A DNA stretch of 64,000 nt, from positions 434,001 through 498,000 of the forward strand of contig NZ_CP018760.1 of the NCBI RefSeq assembly GCF_001913155.1, in the 5' to 3' direction. Both the position numbers and the translations under genes were made by a program. Source of the stretch: Maribacter hydrothermalis (GTDB lineage Bacteria > Bacteroidota > Bacteroidia > Flavobacteriales > Flavobacteriaceae). This document shows, piece after piece, positions 1 to 9,067 of the stretch. Every line of letters begins with the position of its first letter. Positions within the stretch are counted from its first letter, which is position 1. Below the pieces are notes generated by a model that ran no database searches, was not told the origin of the DNA, and saw only the letters and a list, made by a program, of their open reading frames with translations.

Positions 1-3000
1 ATTTCTATATCATCATAAGCCTGTTGTCGTAATACCTGTATCTGTTGATATTCAGAAGAGGCTGCAATAAATTCCAGTTTTCCGGTTTCTCCCGTATCAT
101 AACGAGATTCTGCTGCCATCCTAAAATTTGCATATACACTGTCCAGTTGTTCCGCAAAACGCAATTGCGCCTTATTGTAATTGATGAGATCGTATGCTTG
201 CATCACATTACGCACCAACTGTTGTTCGCTTAGAGCATAAAATTTTTCTCCAAGTTGGGTACGTTCTTTGTAGTACTTGGATTTTGAGAAACCAGATAAC
301 AAATCTATATTGCCCTGTTGCACACCATAAGTTCGCAAAGCTCCCTGCTGTACACCTTGATCTTCCCTACCTGTATATAAGGAAGTACTCCCCAGATCGA
401 AGCTTGTTCCTTTCATGGCACGCTCTCGCTCTATAAAAGCCTGACTTTCCTTTAGCGATGGGTAATTCTGTTTTGCCATTGCAATGGCTTCGTCTATAGT
501 CAAGGTCTTTGATATTGTAACACCTGAACTCGCGTCTTGAGCAACGGCAGTTCCTGAAGCCATCAAACCACCAATCATTAATAATATGGTTATAATGTTC
601 GTGGATTTGTTTATATAACTTACATCACCATCAGTATTGTTTCGTTCCTTTCTTGATTCCAACCAATAATACAATACCGGAAGGACTACAAGGGTTAAAA
701 ACGTGGCCGTAAGCAATCCGCCAATAACTACTGTTGCCAATGGTCGCTGTACCTCGGCACCTCCCGAGGTAGAAATCGCCATTGGGATAAAGCCCATAAT
801 GGCCGCCGTTGCGGTTAGCAAAATTGGTCGTAACCGTTCGTGTGTTGCTTCGTATATTCGTTTCCTTAAGTCTGTCATTCCACTTTCTTTTAATTCGTTG
901 AATTTGTTTATCAGTACCAAACCGTTCAATACCGCAACTCCAAAGAGCACGATAAATCCGACTCCCGCTGAAATACTAAAGGGCATTCCCCGTATCCAAA
1001 GCGCAAACACGCCACCAATGGCCGCCAGAGGCACTGCTATATAAATCATTACCGACTGCGAGAACGAGCTCAATGCAAAATAGAGCAATATGAATATCAG
1101 AAAAAGTGCAATAGGTACTACAATCATCAATCGGTCTGACGCACGTTGCAGGTTTTCAAACGAACCTCCGTAGGTTACAAAATAACCTGGTGGCAGTTTC
1201 ACTTCCGTTTCCAGTTTTTGCTGAATTTCCTCGACCATCGATTTTACATCTCGCCCACGAACATTGACTCCTACCGAAATACGACGCGAGGTATTGTCCC
1301 TTGAAATCTGCATTGGGCCAGGTTTGTAACTGATGTCCGCTACTTCCTTTAACGGTACTTGGGCACCATTTGGTAAATCGATATATAGATTTTTAAGGCT
1401 GTTGATGTCCTGTCTAAAGTCCTTCGCCAAACGAATGACAACATCAAAGCGTTTTTCGCCTTCAAAAATCACCCCTGCCGCTTCTCCTGAAAAGGCGGCA
1501 CTTACATAATCATTCAGCTTATCAACGGTTACACCGTACTGTGCCATTTTTGCACGATTGTATTCTACCGTCATCTGTGGCAAACCACTCGTGGCTTCCA
1601 CATTGAGGTCGGCCGCTCCGGGAACGCTTCTGATAACCGCTGCGATTTCCTGAACCTTATCTGCCAACACGCCCAAATCTTCTCCGTACAATTTGATGGC
1701 CACGTCCTCACGAACACCCGTAAGCAATTCGTTAAAACGAAGTTCCACAGGTTGCGTAAACACGAAATTCACACCGGGAACAACTGAAATTTTTTCCTGT
1801 ATTTTTTCTATGAGTTCTTCTTTGCTATCTGCGGAAGTCCATTTGTTCTTATCCTTTTCAAGAATGATATAGCTATCGGCAATGTCCATTGGCATTGGGT
1901 CTGTTGGTATTTCGGCCACACCAATCCTTGAAACCACTGTTTTTACTTCAGGAAATTCATTGATTAAATTTTGAAGTTTTTTTGAAGCTTCAATTGATTC
2001 CGTAAGACTACTCCCTGGTTTTATCAAAGCCTGAAATGCAATATCGCCCTCATCAAATTTAGGTATGAATTCGCCGCCCATATTGCTGAAAATAAATCCT
2101 GCAATCAATAACAGCCCAACCGCACCAATAATGACACCAGCCCTAAAGCGAAGTGCGAAATTGAGCAAGGGTACATACGCCCTGTTCAACCCTGACATTA
2201 TTTTATCACTGAACCTGTCAATCCTGTTTTCAAATTTGGCAAACCAACTGTTCTGATTTCTGGCAGGCTTTAGGAACATTGACGAAATCATTGGCACGTA
2301 GGTAAGACACAGGATAATCGCTCCCAAAACCGCAAATCCGAAAGTAAATGCCATTGGGCGGAACATTTTTCCCTCAACACCAGTTAAAAAGAGAATCGGT
2401 GTAAATACAATAAGGATAATAAGCTGACCGAAAAAAGCCGAATTCATCATCGTACTTGCTGATTCATAGGCTATTTCATCCATTTCTGGCTGGCCAATGG
2501 CGGTTGTGGTTTTCTTCATCCGTTGATGGATGTGAAATACCATTCCCTCCACAATAATAACTGCGCCATCCACGATGATACCAAAATCGATTGCCCCCAA
2601 GGACATTAAATTTGCCCACACCCCAAATTGTTTCATCAAGATAAATGCAAACAGTAATGATAAAGGGATTACCGAAGCTGTAATTAATCCACCACGGAAA
2701 CTTCCCAAAAGCAAGACCAAAACGAAAATAACGATGAGCGACCCTTCAATAAGATTTTTTTCAACGGTGCTTGTGGTTCTTCCAATAAGTTCACTTCGGC
2801 TTAAAAACGTATCTATGTAAACGCCTTCCGGCAGGGATTTTTGTATTTCTGCAATGCGCTTTTCCACATTTTCGACCACGTTGCCGGGGCTTTCGCCTTT
2901 CAGCATTAAAATTTGTCCACCAACAGTTTCGTGCCCATCTTGGGTAAACGCACCATATCGCACCTGATTCCCGTATCCTACTTTTTCAGCAACATCCCGC

Positions 3001-3785
3001 ACTAGAACAGGGCTTCCGTTTTGTGTGGTTACCACGGTGTTTTCCAAATCTTCAAGGCTACGCGCCAAACCTTCGCCACGAATGAAATTTGCTTGGTGGT
3101 TTTTCTCGATATAAGCACCTCCCGTATTGGCATTGTTCACTTTCAGGGCTTCAAAAACCTGATTCATTGTAATGCCAAAACTTTTTAATTTATCAGGATT
3201 TATGGCAACTTCATATTGTTTAACATAGCCTCCAAAAGCATTGACCTCGACCACTCCAGGGACTAATGCCATTTGGCGTTTTACAATCCAATCCTGTATG
3301 GTACGAAGCTCCATGGCGTCGTATTTATCTTCGTAGCCTTCTTTTAGTTTTAAAGTATATTGGTAGATTTCTCCCAGACCTGTAGTAATGGGTGCCATAA
3401 ATGGCGTGCCGAAGCCTTCGGGGATTTCTCCGGCAACTTCGGTCAATTTCTCTTGCACCAATTGCCGGGGAAGATAAGTACCCGCCTCGTCCTTAAAGAC
3501 AATGGTAACCACAGAAAGACCAAAACGAGATACAGAACGCAGTTCGATAACATCAGGAAGGTTTGCCATAGCCAATTCTACCGGGTAGGTAACAAATTGC
3601 TCAATATCTTCAGTTCCTAAATTTGGGGCAACTGTAATAACCTGTACTTGGTTGTTGGTAATATCGGGTACAGAACCCAGGTTTATAGTGGCCATAGACC
3701 AAATGCCCGTACCTACCAGTGCCACTATAAAGAGCCCAATAATAAACTTGTTATTAATGGAAAATGAAATGATTTTGTTAATCAT
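1..3785 (-). CDS. CusA/CzcA-type heavy-metal RND efflux pump with fused C-terminal TolC-like domain (partial, runs off window)
   Basis: I translated the minus strand from the ATG at 3783-3785; the frame stays open to base 1, so the C-terminus is missing. The N-terminus (MINKIISFSINNKFIIG) and the TM4 region with a central Asp (FGIIVDGAVIIVE) are those of heavy-metal-exporting RND transporters, which pump monovalent or divalent metal ions from cytoplasm/periplasm by proton antiport. The RND part ends near base 650. It is followed by a hydrophobic segment ending ASGTAVAQ (about 540-600) and then sequence resembling the start of an outer-membrane factor (SKTLTIDEAIAMAKQNYPSL). This RND-TolC fusion is known in Bacteroidetes; the extra segment would place the TolC part in the periplasm. 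The metal cannot be told from sequence; the ArsR-MerTP neighbours suggest divalent metals. The adaptor gene is probably to the left of the window. Confidence 0.9.
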   Translation of the reverse strand, partial: MINKIISFSINNKFIIGLFIVALVGTGIWSMATINLGSVPDITNNQVQVITVAPNLGTEDIEQFVTYPVELAMANLPDVIELRSVSRFGLSVVTIVFKDEAGTYLPRQLVQEKLTEVAGEIPEGFGTPFMAPITTGLGEIYQYTLKLKEGYEDKYDAMELRTIQDWIVKRQMALVPGVVEVNAFGGYVKQYEVAINPDKLKSFGITMNQVFEALKVNNANTGGAYIEKNHQANFIRGEGLARSLEDLENTVVTTQNGSPVLVRDVAEKVGYGNQVRYGAFTQDGHETVGGQILMLKGESPGNVVENVEKRIAEIQKSLPEGVYIDTFLSRSELIGRTTSTVEKNLIEGSLIVIFVLVLLLGSFRGGLITASVIPLSLLFAFILMKQFGVWANLMSLGAIDFGIIVDGAVIIVEGMVFHIHQRMKKTTTAIGQPEMDEIAYESASTMMNSAFFGQLIILIVFTPILFLTGVEGKMFRPMAFTFGFAVLGAIILCLTYVPMISSMFLKPARNQNSWFAKFENRIDRFSDKIMSGLNRAYVPLLNFALRFRAGVIIGAVGLLLIAGFIFSNMGGEFIPKFDEGDIAFQALIKPGSSLTESIEASKKLQNLINEFPEVKTVVSRIGVAEIPTDPMPMDIADSYIILEKDKNKWTSADSKEELIEKIQEKISVVPGVNFVFTQPVELRFNELLTGVREDVAIKLYGEDLGVLADKVQEIAAVIRSVPGAADLNVEATSGLPQMTVEYNRAKMAQYGVTVDKLNDYVSAAFSGEAAGVIFEGEKRFDVVIRLAKDFRQDINSLKNLYIDLPNGAQVPLKEVADISYKPGPMQISRDNTSRRISVGVNVRGRDVKSMVEEIQQKLETEVKLPPGYFVTYGGSFENLQRASDRLMIVVPIALFLIFILLYFALSSFSQSVMIYIAVPLAAIGGVFALWIRGMPFSISAGVGFIVLFGVAVLNGLVLINKFNELKESGMTDLRKRIYEATHERLRPILLTATAAIMGFIPMAISTSGGAEVQRPLATVVIGGLLTATFLTLVVLPVLYYWLESRKERNNTDGDVSYINKSTNIITILLMIGGLMASGTAVAQDASSGVTISKTLTIDEAIAMAKQNYPSLKESQAFIERERAMKGTSFDLGSTSLYTGREDQGVQQGALRTYGVQQGNIDLLSGFSKSKYYKERTQLGEKFYALSEQQLVRNVMQAYDLINYNKAQLRFAEQLDSVYANFRMAAESRYDTGETGKLEFIAASSEYQQIQVLRQQAYDDIE

Positions 3786-3903
3786 AGAAAAAGTATTAAT
3801 TCAGTTTAAACATCGCAATGCAAAGAGATGCAAAGCGTTTATGATGCGACACTTACTTTGAAAAGCATCACGATAGGATATAACTATCCTTTAAAAAACT
3901 GAA

Positions 3904-4299
3904 TTATACTTTAGGGGGTTGGAAAAGCGATTCCAGATATCTGGAAGTGAAGTTTACTTTATGTAAGTTAAATTGTTCTTTCCCTTCAAACTTTAATTGA
4001 TTAGTTAAAGCTAAATTGTTGTTCTCAATCATTAACACTAAAGGGTGGCAACATTGCTGATGGGAATGGATTGGTGTATTATCATTATCTGGGTTATGAT
4101 GATGCTCTTCATTTTTTGCATCATTATCCAAATAATCTTCAACAACATACTCAATGAACGAGTCTCCATAAATCTTATGCTCTTGAAAATGATTTATAAT
4201 GCTTGAAATTTCTTTGATTGGTCCACAAAAGTCCATATCTAAGCTAATTCCTTGAAAAAGGAATAAAAATGACATAGATATAGAAAAAAGTGTTTTCAT
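3904..4299 (-). CDS. Small secreted HYC_CC_PP-like protein upstream of RND pump
   Basis: 131 residues from the ATG at 4297-4299 (an in-frame GTG lies 9 bp upstream). It has an N-terminal signal-like hydrophobic stretch, an FCG in place of the HYC motif, a His-rich stretch (EEHHHNP, IHSHQQ) followed by a Cys pair (QCCHP), and ends FQPPKV. These are the same landmarks as the two HYC_CC_PP proteins at 27237 and 29085, although overall identity is low. It lies 118 bp upstream of the RND pump, in the same direction. Function is unknown; the His/Cys content and the repeated position beside metal pumps suggest periplasmic metal binding (inference). Confidence 0.7.
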   Translation of the reverse strand: MKTLFSISMSFLFLFQGISLDMDFCGPIKEISSIINHFQEHKIYGDSFIEYVVEDYLDNDAKNEEHHHNPDNDNTPIHSHQQCCHPLVLMIENNNLALTNQLKFEGKEQFNLHKVNFTSRYLESLFQPPKV

Positions 4300-4352
4300 A
4301 ATTTTCACAAAACTACAAATTGTTTAATGCAACTGTTGTGCAAACATAAGAA

Positions 4353-4562
4353 TCATCCGCAGACATTTTCTTTTTTCTGAATTGACGGGCATTTAACCGT
4401 TCCATAAGAACAATAAACACAACATTCCCCTTCCTTAGGCTTTAGCAATGCTTTACAATTTTCACACTTATAGAAAAACTGGCATGTTGTTGTGGGCATC
4501 TTCTCTATTGCTTTATGATTACACGTAGGGCAGATAATTGTAGATTCAAGTAGTATATCCAT
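4353..4562 (-). CDS. GDCCVxC-type small cysteine-rich protein
   Basis: 69 residues with three pairs of cysteines: CPTC near the N-terminus, CENC in the middle, then the diagnostic ECCVYCSYGTVKCP near the C-terminus. The family named for the GDCCVxC motif commonly follows merT/merP-type genes. Here the motif's first residues are GE rather than GD. The gene overlaps the preceding merTP stop by one base (TAATG arrangement), so the two are translationally coupled. The N-terminal half resembles a zinc ribbon. A role in thiol-based metal handling is likely but not demonstrated. Confidence 0.8.
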   Translation of the reverse strand: MDILLESTIICPTCNHKAIEKMPTTTCQFFYKCENCKALLKPKEGECCVYCSYGTVKCPSIQKKENVCG

Positions 4563-5158
4563 TACTTTATTATATTATATCCTGTACTTAAAATGGCAGT
4601 TTCTATTTTCTCAAGGTCGACTTTAGTTTCATCATATTTTATGATTGTGCTAGCCGCCTTATAATCTGCTTTAACATAAAGTACTCCATCAAATTCTGCG
4701 ACTTTACTTTCAATATGTGCCTCGCAACCTGTACAAGTCATTCCTTCAATGGTTACCTTATACACTTTTACGTTCGATTTCTCAACATAAACGATTTCCT
4801 TTCTTGAATCTGGACTGGAATAAAAAATATGAGAGTAGGATGGAAATGCTAACATTGCTCCAGCGAATAGCGTAATAAAGGATAATAAAACTTTGGAATT
4901 AATAAACTTTGGTTCCTCATCATCACATTCGCAATCAATTTCAGCTTTGGTTTTAGGCTTGAATTTTTGGTACCATGTAAATGCTAGAGTAAATACAGTA
5001 AAAACAATTAAATAAGGTCTAAAAGGTGCCAACCAAGAAAAGGTAGATGCTAAACCTGCAGTTCCTGCAAATATCGCAAGAACAGGCATAACACAACATA
5101 TAGATGCCGTCAAGGCTGTTATAATCGAGGTCCCGATTAATTTTCTATTACCAATCAT
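4562..5158 (-). CDS. merTP: Mercuric-type transport protein MerTP (MerT-MerP fusion)
   Basis: 198 residues. The N-terminal half is MerT-like: helix 1 carries the vicinal pair Cys21-Cys22 (ASICCVMP), followed by a second helix near residues 48-63, a loop with Cys76/Cys78, and a third helix near 88-107. Residues 130-198 are an HMA (MerP-like) domain with GMTCTGC, Cys142 and Cys145. In MerT/MerP these thiols pass Hg(II) inward from periplasm to cytoplasm. The start codon overlaps the arsR stop (ATGA, 5155-5158). No mercuric reductase (merA) is visible in the window, so the physiological metal is uncertain; Zn, Cd or Hg are all possible. Confidence 0.85.
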   Translation of the reverse strand: MIGNRKLIGTSIITALTASICCVMPVLAIFAGTAGLASTFSWLAPFRPYLIVFTVFTLAFTWYQKFKPKTKAEIDCECDDEEPKFINSKVLLSFITLFAGAMLAFPSYSHIFYSSPDSRKEIVYVEKSNVKVYKVTIEGMTCTGCEAHIESKVAEFDGVLYVKADYKAASTIIKYDETKVDLEKIETAILSTGYNIIK

Positions 5159-5523
5159 ACCGAAATATTTTCTGCATTCAACAAATTTAAAATAGGGTTC
5201 AATATCGAAAACTTATCTTTATTAAGCGCATAAAAAATGGTTTGAGCTTCCTTTGTTGCATAAATTAAATTTCTATCCTTTAGTTTTCTTAAGTGTTGTG
5301 AAATAGCTGATACATTCATTTCCAGAATATCGCTCAAATCACAAACACATAGTCTTTCCTCTCTTTGAAGCAAGTGTAGAATCTGAAGTCTAACCTTATT
5401 TCCCGCAAGGTTGAGGACCTGGGCAACCAAAGTTAAGGGTTTGTCTAGCCCCACTATTGAAGACCGACAGTCCATTATCTGGCTAACATCTGCTTCCAAC
5501 CTAATGCAAATATGCTTTTCCAT
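5155..5523 (-). CDS. ArsR/SmtB-family metal-responsive repressor
   Basis: 122 residues. The winged-helix region runs from about residue 32 to 105; the recognition helix is in VSAISQHLRKLKDRNLI and the beta-wing follows. The sequence RLCVCDL (Cys59, Cys61) matches the ELCVCDL alpha-3 metal site of ArsR-type sensors; Cys6 and Cys19 in the N-terminal extension could be additional ligands. It is the first gene of the arsR-merTP-GDCCVxC unit, and two overlapping inverted repeats directly upstream (5533-5558) make autoregulation likely. Metal binding would release the repressor. Confidence 0.9.
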   Translation of the reverse strand: MEKHICIRLEADVSQIMDCRSSIVGLDKPLTLVAQVLNLAGNKVRLQILHLLQREERLCVCDLSDILEMNVSAISQHLRKLKDRNLIYATKEAQTIFYALNKDKFSILNPILNLLNAENISV

Positions 5524-5532
5524 ATTTCAAAT

Positions 5533-5558
5533 ATACTTATTTAAGTATTTGCTTAAAT
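5533..5558 (-). promoter_or_regulatory. Candidate ArsR operator (two overlapping inverted repeats)
   Basis: ATACTTA-tt-TAAGTAT spans 5533-5548, and ATTTAAG-6 nt-CTTAAAT spans 5539-5558, 10 to 35 bp upstream of the arsR ATG. The position and AT-rich dyads fit SmtB/ArsR operators. Confidence 0.65.
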
Positions 5559-5659
5559 AATAAAATATACTAAATTTAAGCTACTTTAAAATTATTCTTA
5601 AATAAAAATCATTACACAAATCCCGTTTGAATTTTTGTCGTACCTTTTATTTGAAATTG

Positions 5660-7246
5660 CTACTTGAAAATAGATTTGGCCTCTTGATTTATCCTCTTAA
5701 AATTCTCTTGTAAATCCTCGTGAGTAAATATCTTCTTTCTTTTAGGCATCTTCTTATTGATAATAGGCAATTTAAACTGAACCTTTTTATCCTTGCCATC
5801 AGCGAAAGTTACAAACTCACCTTGTTTTAAACGAAAGAATACATCTGCCCTAATTTTAGCGACTTCTCTCTCTCCAGTAGTAATTCGTGTATCAAAATTT
5901 AGATTATAACCTCTGTTTACACTTGTGGTCTCATTCTTAACTATCTCAAAGAAGCGTTCGTAGTATTTTGCTGTGTCTGGATCATTTACTTTTCCGAAGA
6001 ATTGATAAGATAAGTTGCTTAATATCGCCTTACTGGCCTTGTCCCCATACATCATATCGTTCTGTATTTTGTCCTGCATCACATAAACAGTAGCAATATC
6101 ATAACTGCGCAGCGTAGCCGGAATACGGTGCATATTCAAGAGTCGGATAGTAGGTGCTTCCTCCATCAATAGAAATGACGATTTACCTGAACGTATACTC
6201 ATTTGTTTAGTAATTGTATGGATAATAGTTGCTATTACCGGTGAGAAAGCAGTTTCATATTTGGGGTTGTTTACAACAGATACAACTGTTGGCTTTTTTT
6301 GAGTACTTATGTTCAATGGTACTTCATCTGCTGAGAGTACCATAAAAATGCTTTGCGTACTTATTTTCTTCAACGCATTGGCCAATGTGCTTTTTACACC
6401 GGCAGTTTGCCTATCGGAATCCTTACCACTTATAAAAGCATCTGCCATAGCTTTAGCGGTCGTATTGGAACTCAAAAAAGCAATAAGGCTGTCTGTGTCA
6501 AGAAATTGATAAATAGCTATTAGATGCGGTAATGTGCAGTATTTTGGATAAGATGTTCGTAGTTTCCAAATCATCCCGCCTATTAACCCTTCCGCGGCAT
6601 CATTAAAGAATTTGCTAGCTCCAAAACTTCCAGATTCTTTTTGTTCCAATAAGTTTTCCATCAGTACACGTGCCACTTCATTTACGCTCTCTTCATTTTG
6701 CAAATACTGAGGTGCAATTGGATTTACCCTATCGTAGATTTCATCAAAAGAAATAATTTTAAAATCAATTCCATTAGCTTCAAATAAAGGGTATGCCATT
6801 TCTGTTATTTCAAAGTTCTTATAATCGTGAATTATCCCACAAAAAGAATGCTCACTAAAATGTGTTAAGAAATTTAAGACTACACTTTCTGTTTTTCCAC
6901 TTCCTGCAGAACCAATTATAGAAGCTCCTCGTTTAATGTTCTCAATTATAAAATTGCCCCGTTTTACTTTAAAATGAACCTGATACTTGTTGTCCTTGTT
7001 TAATGTTTCTTTCTGAAGAAACACATACAGAACCACATTTAGCAATAATAAGGGACAACCAATATAAAGACCAGCTCCCGCCCTACTTAAAAAATTCGAA
7101 TCTAAAGTAAATAGAATACCCAAACATCCTGATGTAATTGCCAAATTGATAAGAAAAGCAAATCGAGTAATTTTAAACGTACCCCAAAAAGCCAAAGCCA
7201 TTCCTGATATTAAAACAATAGTAAAAAATAGACCATGTGTTTCCAT
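5660..7246 (-). CDS. mobC: MobC: TraG/VirD4-type conjugative coupling ATPase
   Basis: 528 residues. Two or three N-terminal membrane segments (about 5-22, 28-48, 60-78) are followed by a P-loop GSAGSGKT at 112-119 and a Walker B-like SSFLLMEEAP in the middle of the protein. This is the layout of type IV coupling proteins, which hold the relaxase-DNA complex and feed it to a secretion channel. The gene is 1 bp downstream of the relaxase stop. No other type IV secretion genes (TraA-Q of Bacteroidetes) are in the window, so the element may be mobilizable in trans or may encode transfer genes further left. Confidence 0.88.
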   Translation of the reverse strand: METHGLFFTIVLISGMALAFWGTFKITRFAFLINLAITSGCLGILFTLDSNFLSRAGAGLYIGCPLLLLNVVLYVFLQKETLNKDNKYQVHFKVKRGNFIIENIKRGASIIGSAGSGKTESVVLNFLTHFSEHSFCGIIHDYKNFEITEMAYPLFEANGIDFKIISFDEIYDRVNPIAPQYLQNEESVNEVARVLMENLLEQKESGSFGASKFFNDAAEGLIGGMIWKLRTSYPKYCTLPHLIAIYQFLDTDSLIAFLSSNTTAKAMADAFISGKDSDRQTAGVKSTLANALKKISTQSIFMVLSADEVPLNISTQKKPTVVSVVNNPKYETAFSPVIATIIHTITKQMSIRSGKSSFLLMEEAPTIRLLNMHRIPATLRSYDIATVYVMQDKIQNDMMYGDKASKAILSNLSYQFFGKVNDPDTAKYYERFFEIVKNETTSVNRGYNLNFDTRITTGEREVAKIRADVFFRLKQGEFVTFADGKDKKVQFKLPIINKKMPKRKKIFTHEDLQENFKRINQEAKSIFK

Positions 7247-7247
7247 G

Positions 7248-8276
7248 TTAAATACCTATTGAACCTGATTTAAGAGCCACATCTAAACCTCGCTTTAGAT
7301 ACTTGATGGTTTTTAACGCCAGTTGTACTTTATTAGTTGGAATACTATTCAAAGGCACTCCTGCCTTTCCCAAAATTTTAAAAGCAACTGCCTTCTCACT
7401 TGTAGGTAATCCCAATAAAGTTGTGAAATAGACTTTAGGGTTCTTGATAAAATCTTTCTTTGATTTATAGGATTCCGCATAATTACGCTTATAGTCAAAA
7501 GTGGCATCAAATGTCTTTTCCGCTTTTGTAAAAAACGAATCCCTATCAAAACCACGCTTTACCAATTTTCCATTTATCAAAACATCAGAAGCTTTGTATT
7601 TACTTCCTGGAGAAAGACTGACGGAATCAGACATATCCTTTCTACTTACGATAATATGAATATGGCTCTGGTGGCCCTCCTTATTCATTCCCTGAACAAT
7701 GCGTTTTCCGTTTTGTTGATAGGGCGCTTCTTTCTCTAATCGGTTGATTTTACTTTCTAGTCTTTTGATGCTTCCCTCCTGTTGCCCTTGCTTGATTTGT
7801 CTAATTTCATTTTTTAGATTTAAAATTTTGGTGGCGACTGGTTGATTCTCCCGGACTTGTTTATCCGTTCCCTTAAAAGTTCGTTGATGTTCAATTTTAG
7901 CATAGTATTTAATATCATTAACAGTTACCTGTTTACCATTAATCTCACGATTAAAACAGCTCGCATAATCTTTCATTATCGCTCTCGTATATCGCTTCAA
8001 ATCTTCTCGACTATTTTCTAATTTTCTAAGTTCATACTTACTTGGACTAACAGTAATGGAATAAAACTTAGGCTCTTTCTTTTTCAGTTTAGATGCATTT
8101 CCGTCAATTTCCTTAACCACTTCAGATGCACTTATTTCATCTCCATATTGATTGAAGAAATGTTCCATATGCTCTTGTTCCAATCCTTGGTTTTCCTTTT
8201 CTAAATATTCAACGAAACCCGCTGAACTTTGTGAATAATTGCCTCCTAATTTCTGCGCCGTTACGGTTATAAACAT
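7248..8276 (-). CDS. mobB: MobB relaxase (Bacteroidetes mobilization protein, DUF5712 type)
   Basis: 342 residues from the ATG at 8274-8276 (the GTG just before it would add one residue). The metal-binding histidines typical of nicking relaxases are seen as GHQSHIHIIVSRKD, with His202, His205 and His207. The N-terminus FITVTAQKLGGNYSQSS and the Lys/Glu-rich coil near 150-185 fit Bacteroides MobB/BtgB-type proteins. It would nick at oriT and lead the strand into a recipient. It sits between MobA and MobC in a compact mobA-mobB-mobC unit. Confidence 0.82.
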   Translation of the reverse strand: MFITVTAQKLGGNYSQSSAGFVEYLEKENQGLEQEHMEHFFNQYGDEISASEVVKEIDGNASKLKKKEPKFYSITVSPSKYELRKLENSREDLKRYTRAIMKDYASCFNREINGKQVTVNDIKYYAKIEHQRTFKGTDKQVRENQPVATKILNLKNEIRQIKQGQQEGSIKRLESKINRLEKEAPYQQNGKRIVQGMNKEGHQSHIHIIVSRKDMSDSVSLSPGSKYKASDVLINGKLVKRGFDRDSFFTKAEKTFDATFDYKRNYAESYKSKKDFIKNPKVYFTTLLGLPTSEKAVAFKILGKAGVPLNSIPTNKVQLALKTIKYLKRGLDVALKSGSIGI

Positions 8277-8288
8277 CACTTTAAAGTT

Positions 8289-8687
8289 TTATAATTCATC
8301 ATCATTTTCTAATCGCTCAACAAACCTGACTTTTGACTTTTCTTCTGGCAATTCCTTTTCCAAAATCAAATTCTTCTTCGATGGCTCAGCTTGTTCAAAA
8401 AGCGATTGCATCATAGCAACCGTTGGTTTGGTTTGGTTCTTTTCGATGTCCTTCATAATCGCAATCACTCCATTGATTCGCTTCTTGATCAGCGATTCCA
8501 AAGTTTGCATTTTAGGTCCGATAGCTTCATGTGGAGAAATACCATTTTCCTCGAAAAAAGCTATCATCAGAAGTAAAGCCATCGATTGCGATTCTGACAT
8601 TTTCTTGCAAAACCGTCTAAATCTAATCGCTACCGAAATCTTAATCTTGAAGGTTACAAAGCCTTCTTTTTCATATCCTTTATCCAT
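8289..8687 (-). CDS. mobA: BfmA/BtgA-family mobilization accessory protein (MobA)
   Basis: 132 residues. A basic N-terminus with KGYEKEGFVTFKIKISVAIRFRRFCKKM followed by a helical section and the C-terminal VRFVERLE is the pattern of BtgA/BfmA proteins, small DNA-binding partners that recruit the relaxase to oriT. It is 12 bp upstream of mobB and directly downstream of the inverted-repeat-rich segment that may be oriT. Confidence 0.8.
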   Translation of the reverse strand: MDKGYEKEGFVTFKIKISVAIRFRRFCKKMSESQSMALLLMIAFFEENGISPHEAIGPKMQTLESLIKKRINGVIAIMKDIEKNQTKPTVAMMQSLFEQAEPSKKNLILEKELPEEKSKVRFVERLENDDEL

Positions 8688-8830
8688 CTTTTTAGTAAAA
8701 AATTTCGCTCTTTAATGGGGCTGACGTGAGATTTTAGTAAAAAAGAAACTCTAATATTCAATTCAAAAAAAAACCAAACCGTGTTAGAGCCCATAAATAC
8801 TAATGCTTTGAAAAAACTGAAAACCGAAAC

Positions 8831-8922
8831 CTTGCGCCAGCGGGTTACCCTCTTGCTATTCCTTTTTCCCCCGCAGGGGAAATTAAGAATACCTTTCCTT
8901 TAAGGTAAAAGCTCTTTTACCT
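8831..8922. other. Candidate oriT / inverted-repeat cluster in the 380-bp gap 8688-9067
   Basis: No gene is seen between 8688 and 9067. The gap holds a hairpin TTTCCCC-cgca-GGGGAAA (8865-8882) and a second, AGGTAAAAG-ct-CTTTTACCT (8903-8922), whose left arm can alternatively pair with TACCTT at 8890-8895. Just upstream, at 8831-8855, is a GC-rich stretch (CTTGCGCCAGCGGGTTACCC) unlike the AT-rich surroundings. Position next to mobA makes an oriT plausible, but no nic site can be proved by eye. Confidence 0.45.
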
Positions 8923-9022
8923 ACTAGCTTTAAAACTGAAAAATTTAAGAGTGGTTTAGAGACAGTATTATTGATTTGGAAGTATAATTTGAAAACCGAT
9001 GAATTTTCCCTAAAACAAGAAA

Positions 9023-9042
9023 GGCAGCTTTTTAAAGCTGCC
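9023..9042 (-). terminator. Rho-independent terminator after the ssb-DUF6876 unit
   Basis: Perfect 9-bp stem GGCAGCTTT / AAAGCTGCC with a 2-nt loop; on the minus strand it is followed by a T-rich run. It closes the small-gene operon that starts near 10252. Confidence 0.75.
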
Positions 9043-9067
9043 CGTTCAATTTCAAATTAGTTTTGAT

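Noticed and set aside
703..1044. Plus-strand frame opposite the RND pump
   Set aside because: Shadow of the pump gene; the minus strand reads as a continuous RND protein.
7349..7555. Minus-strand frame inside mobB
   Set aside because: It lies entirely within the relaxase gene in another frame and has no independent support.
8239..8715. Plus-strand 158-codon frame opposite mobA
   Set aside because: It is antisense to the BtgA/BfmA gene, which has clear family motifs; its translation looks like low-complexity shadow sequence.
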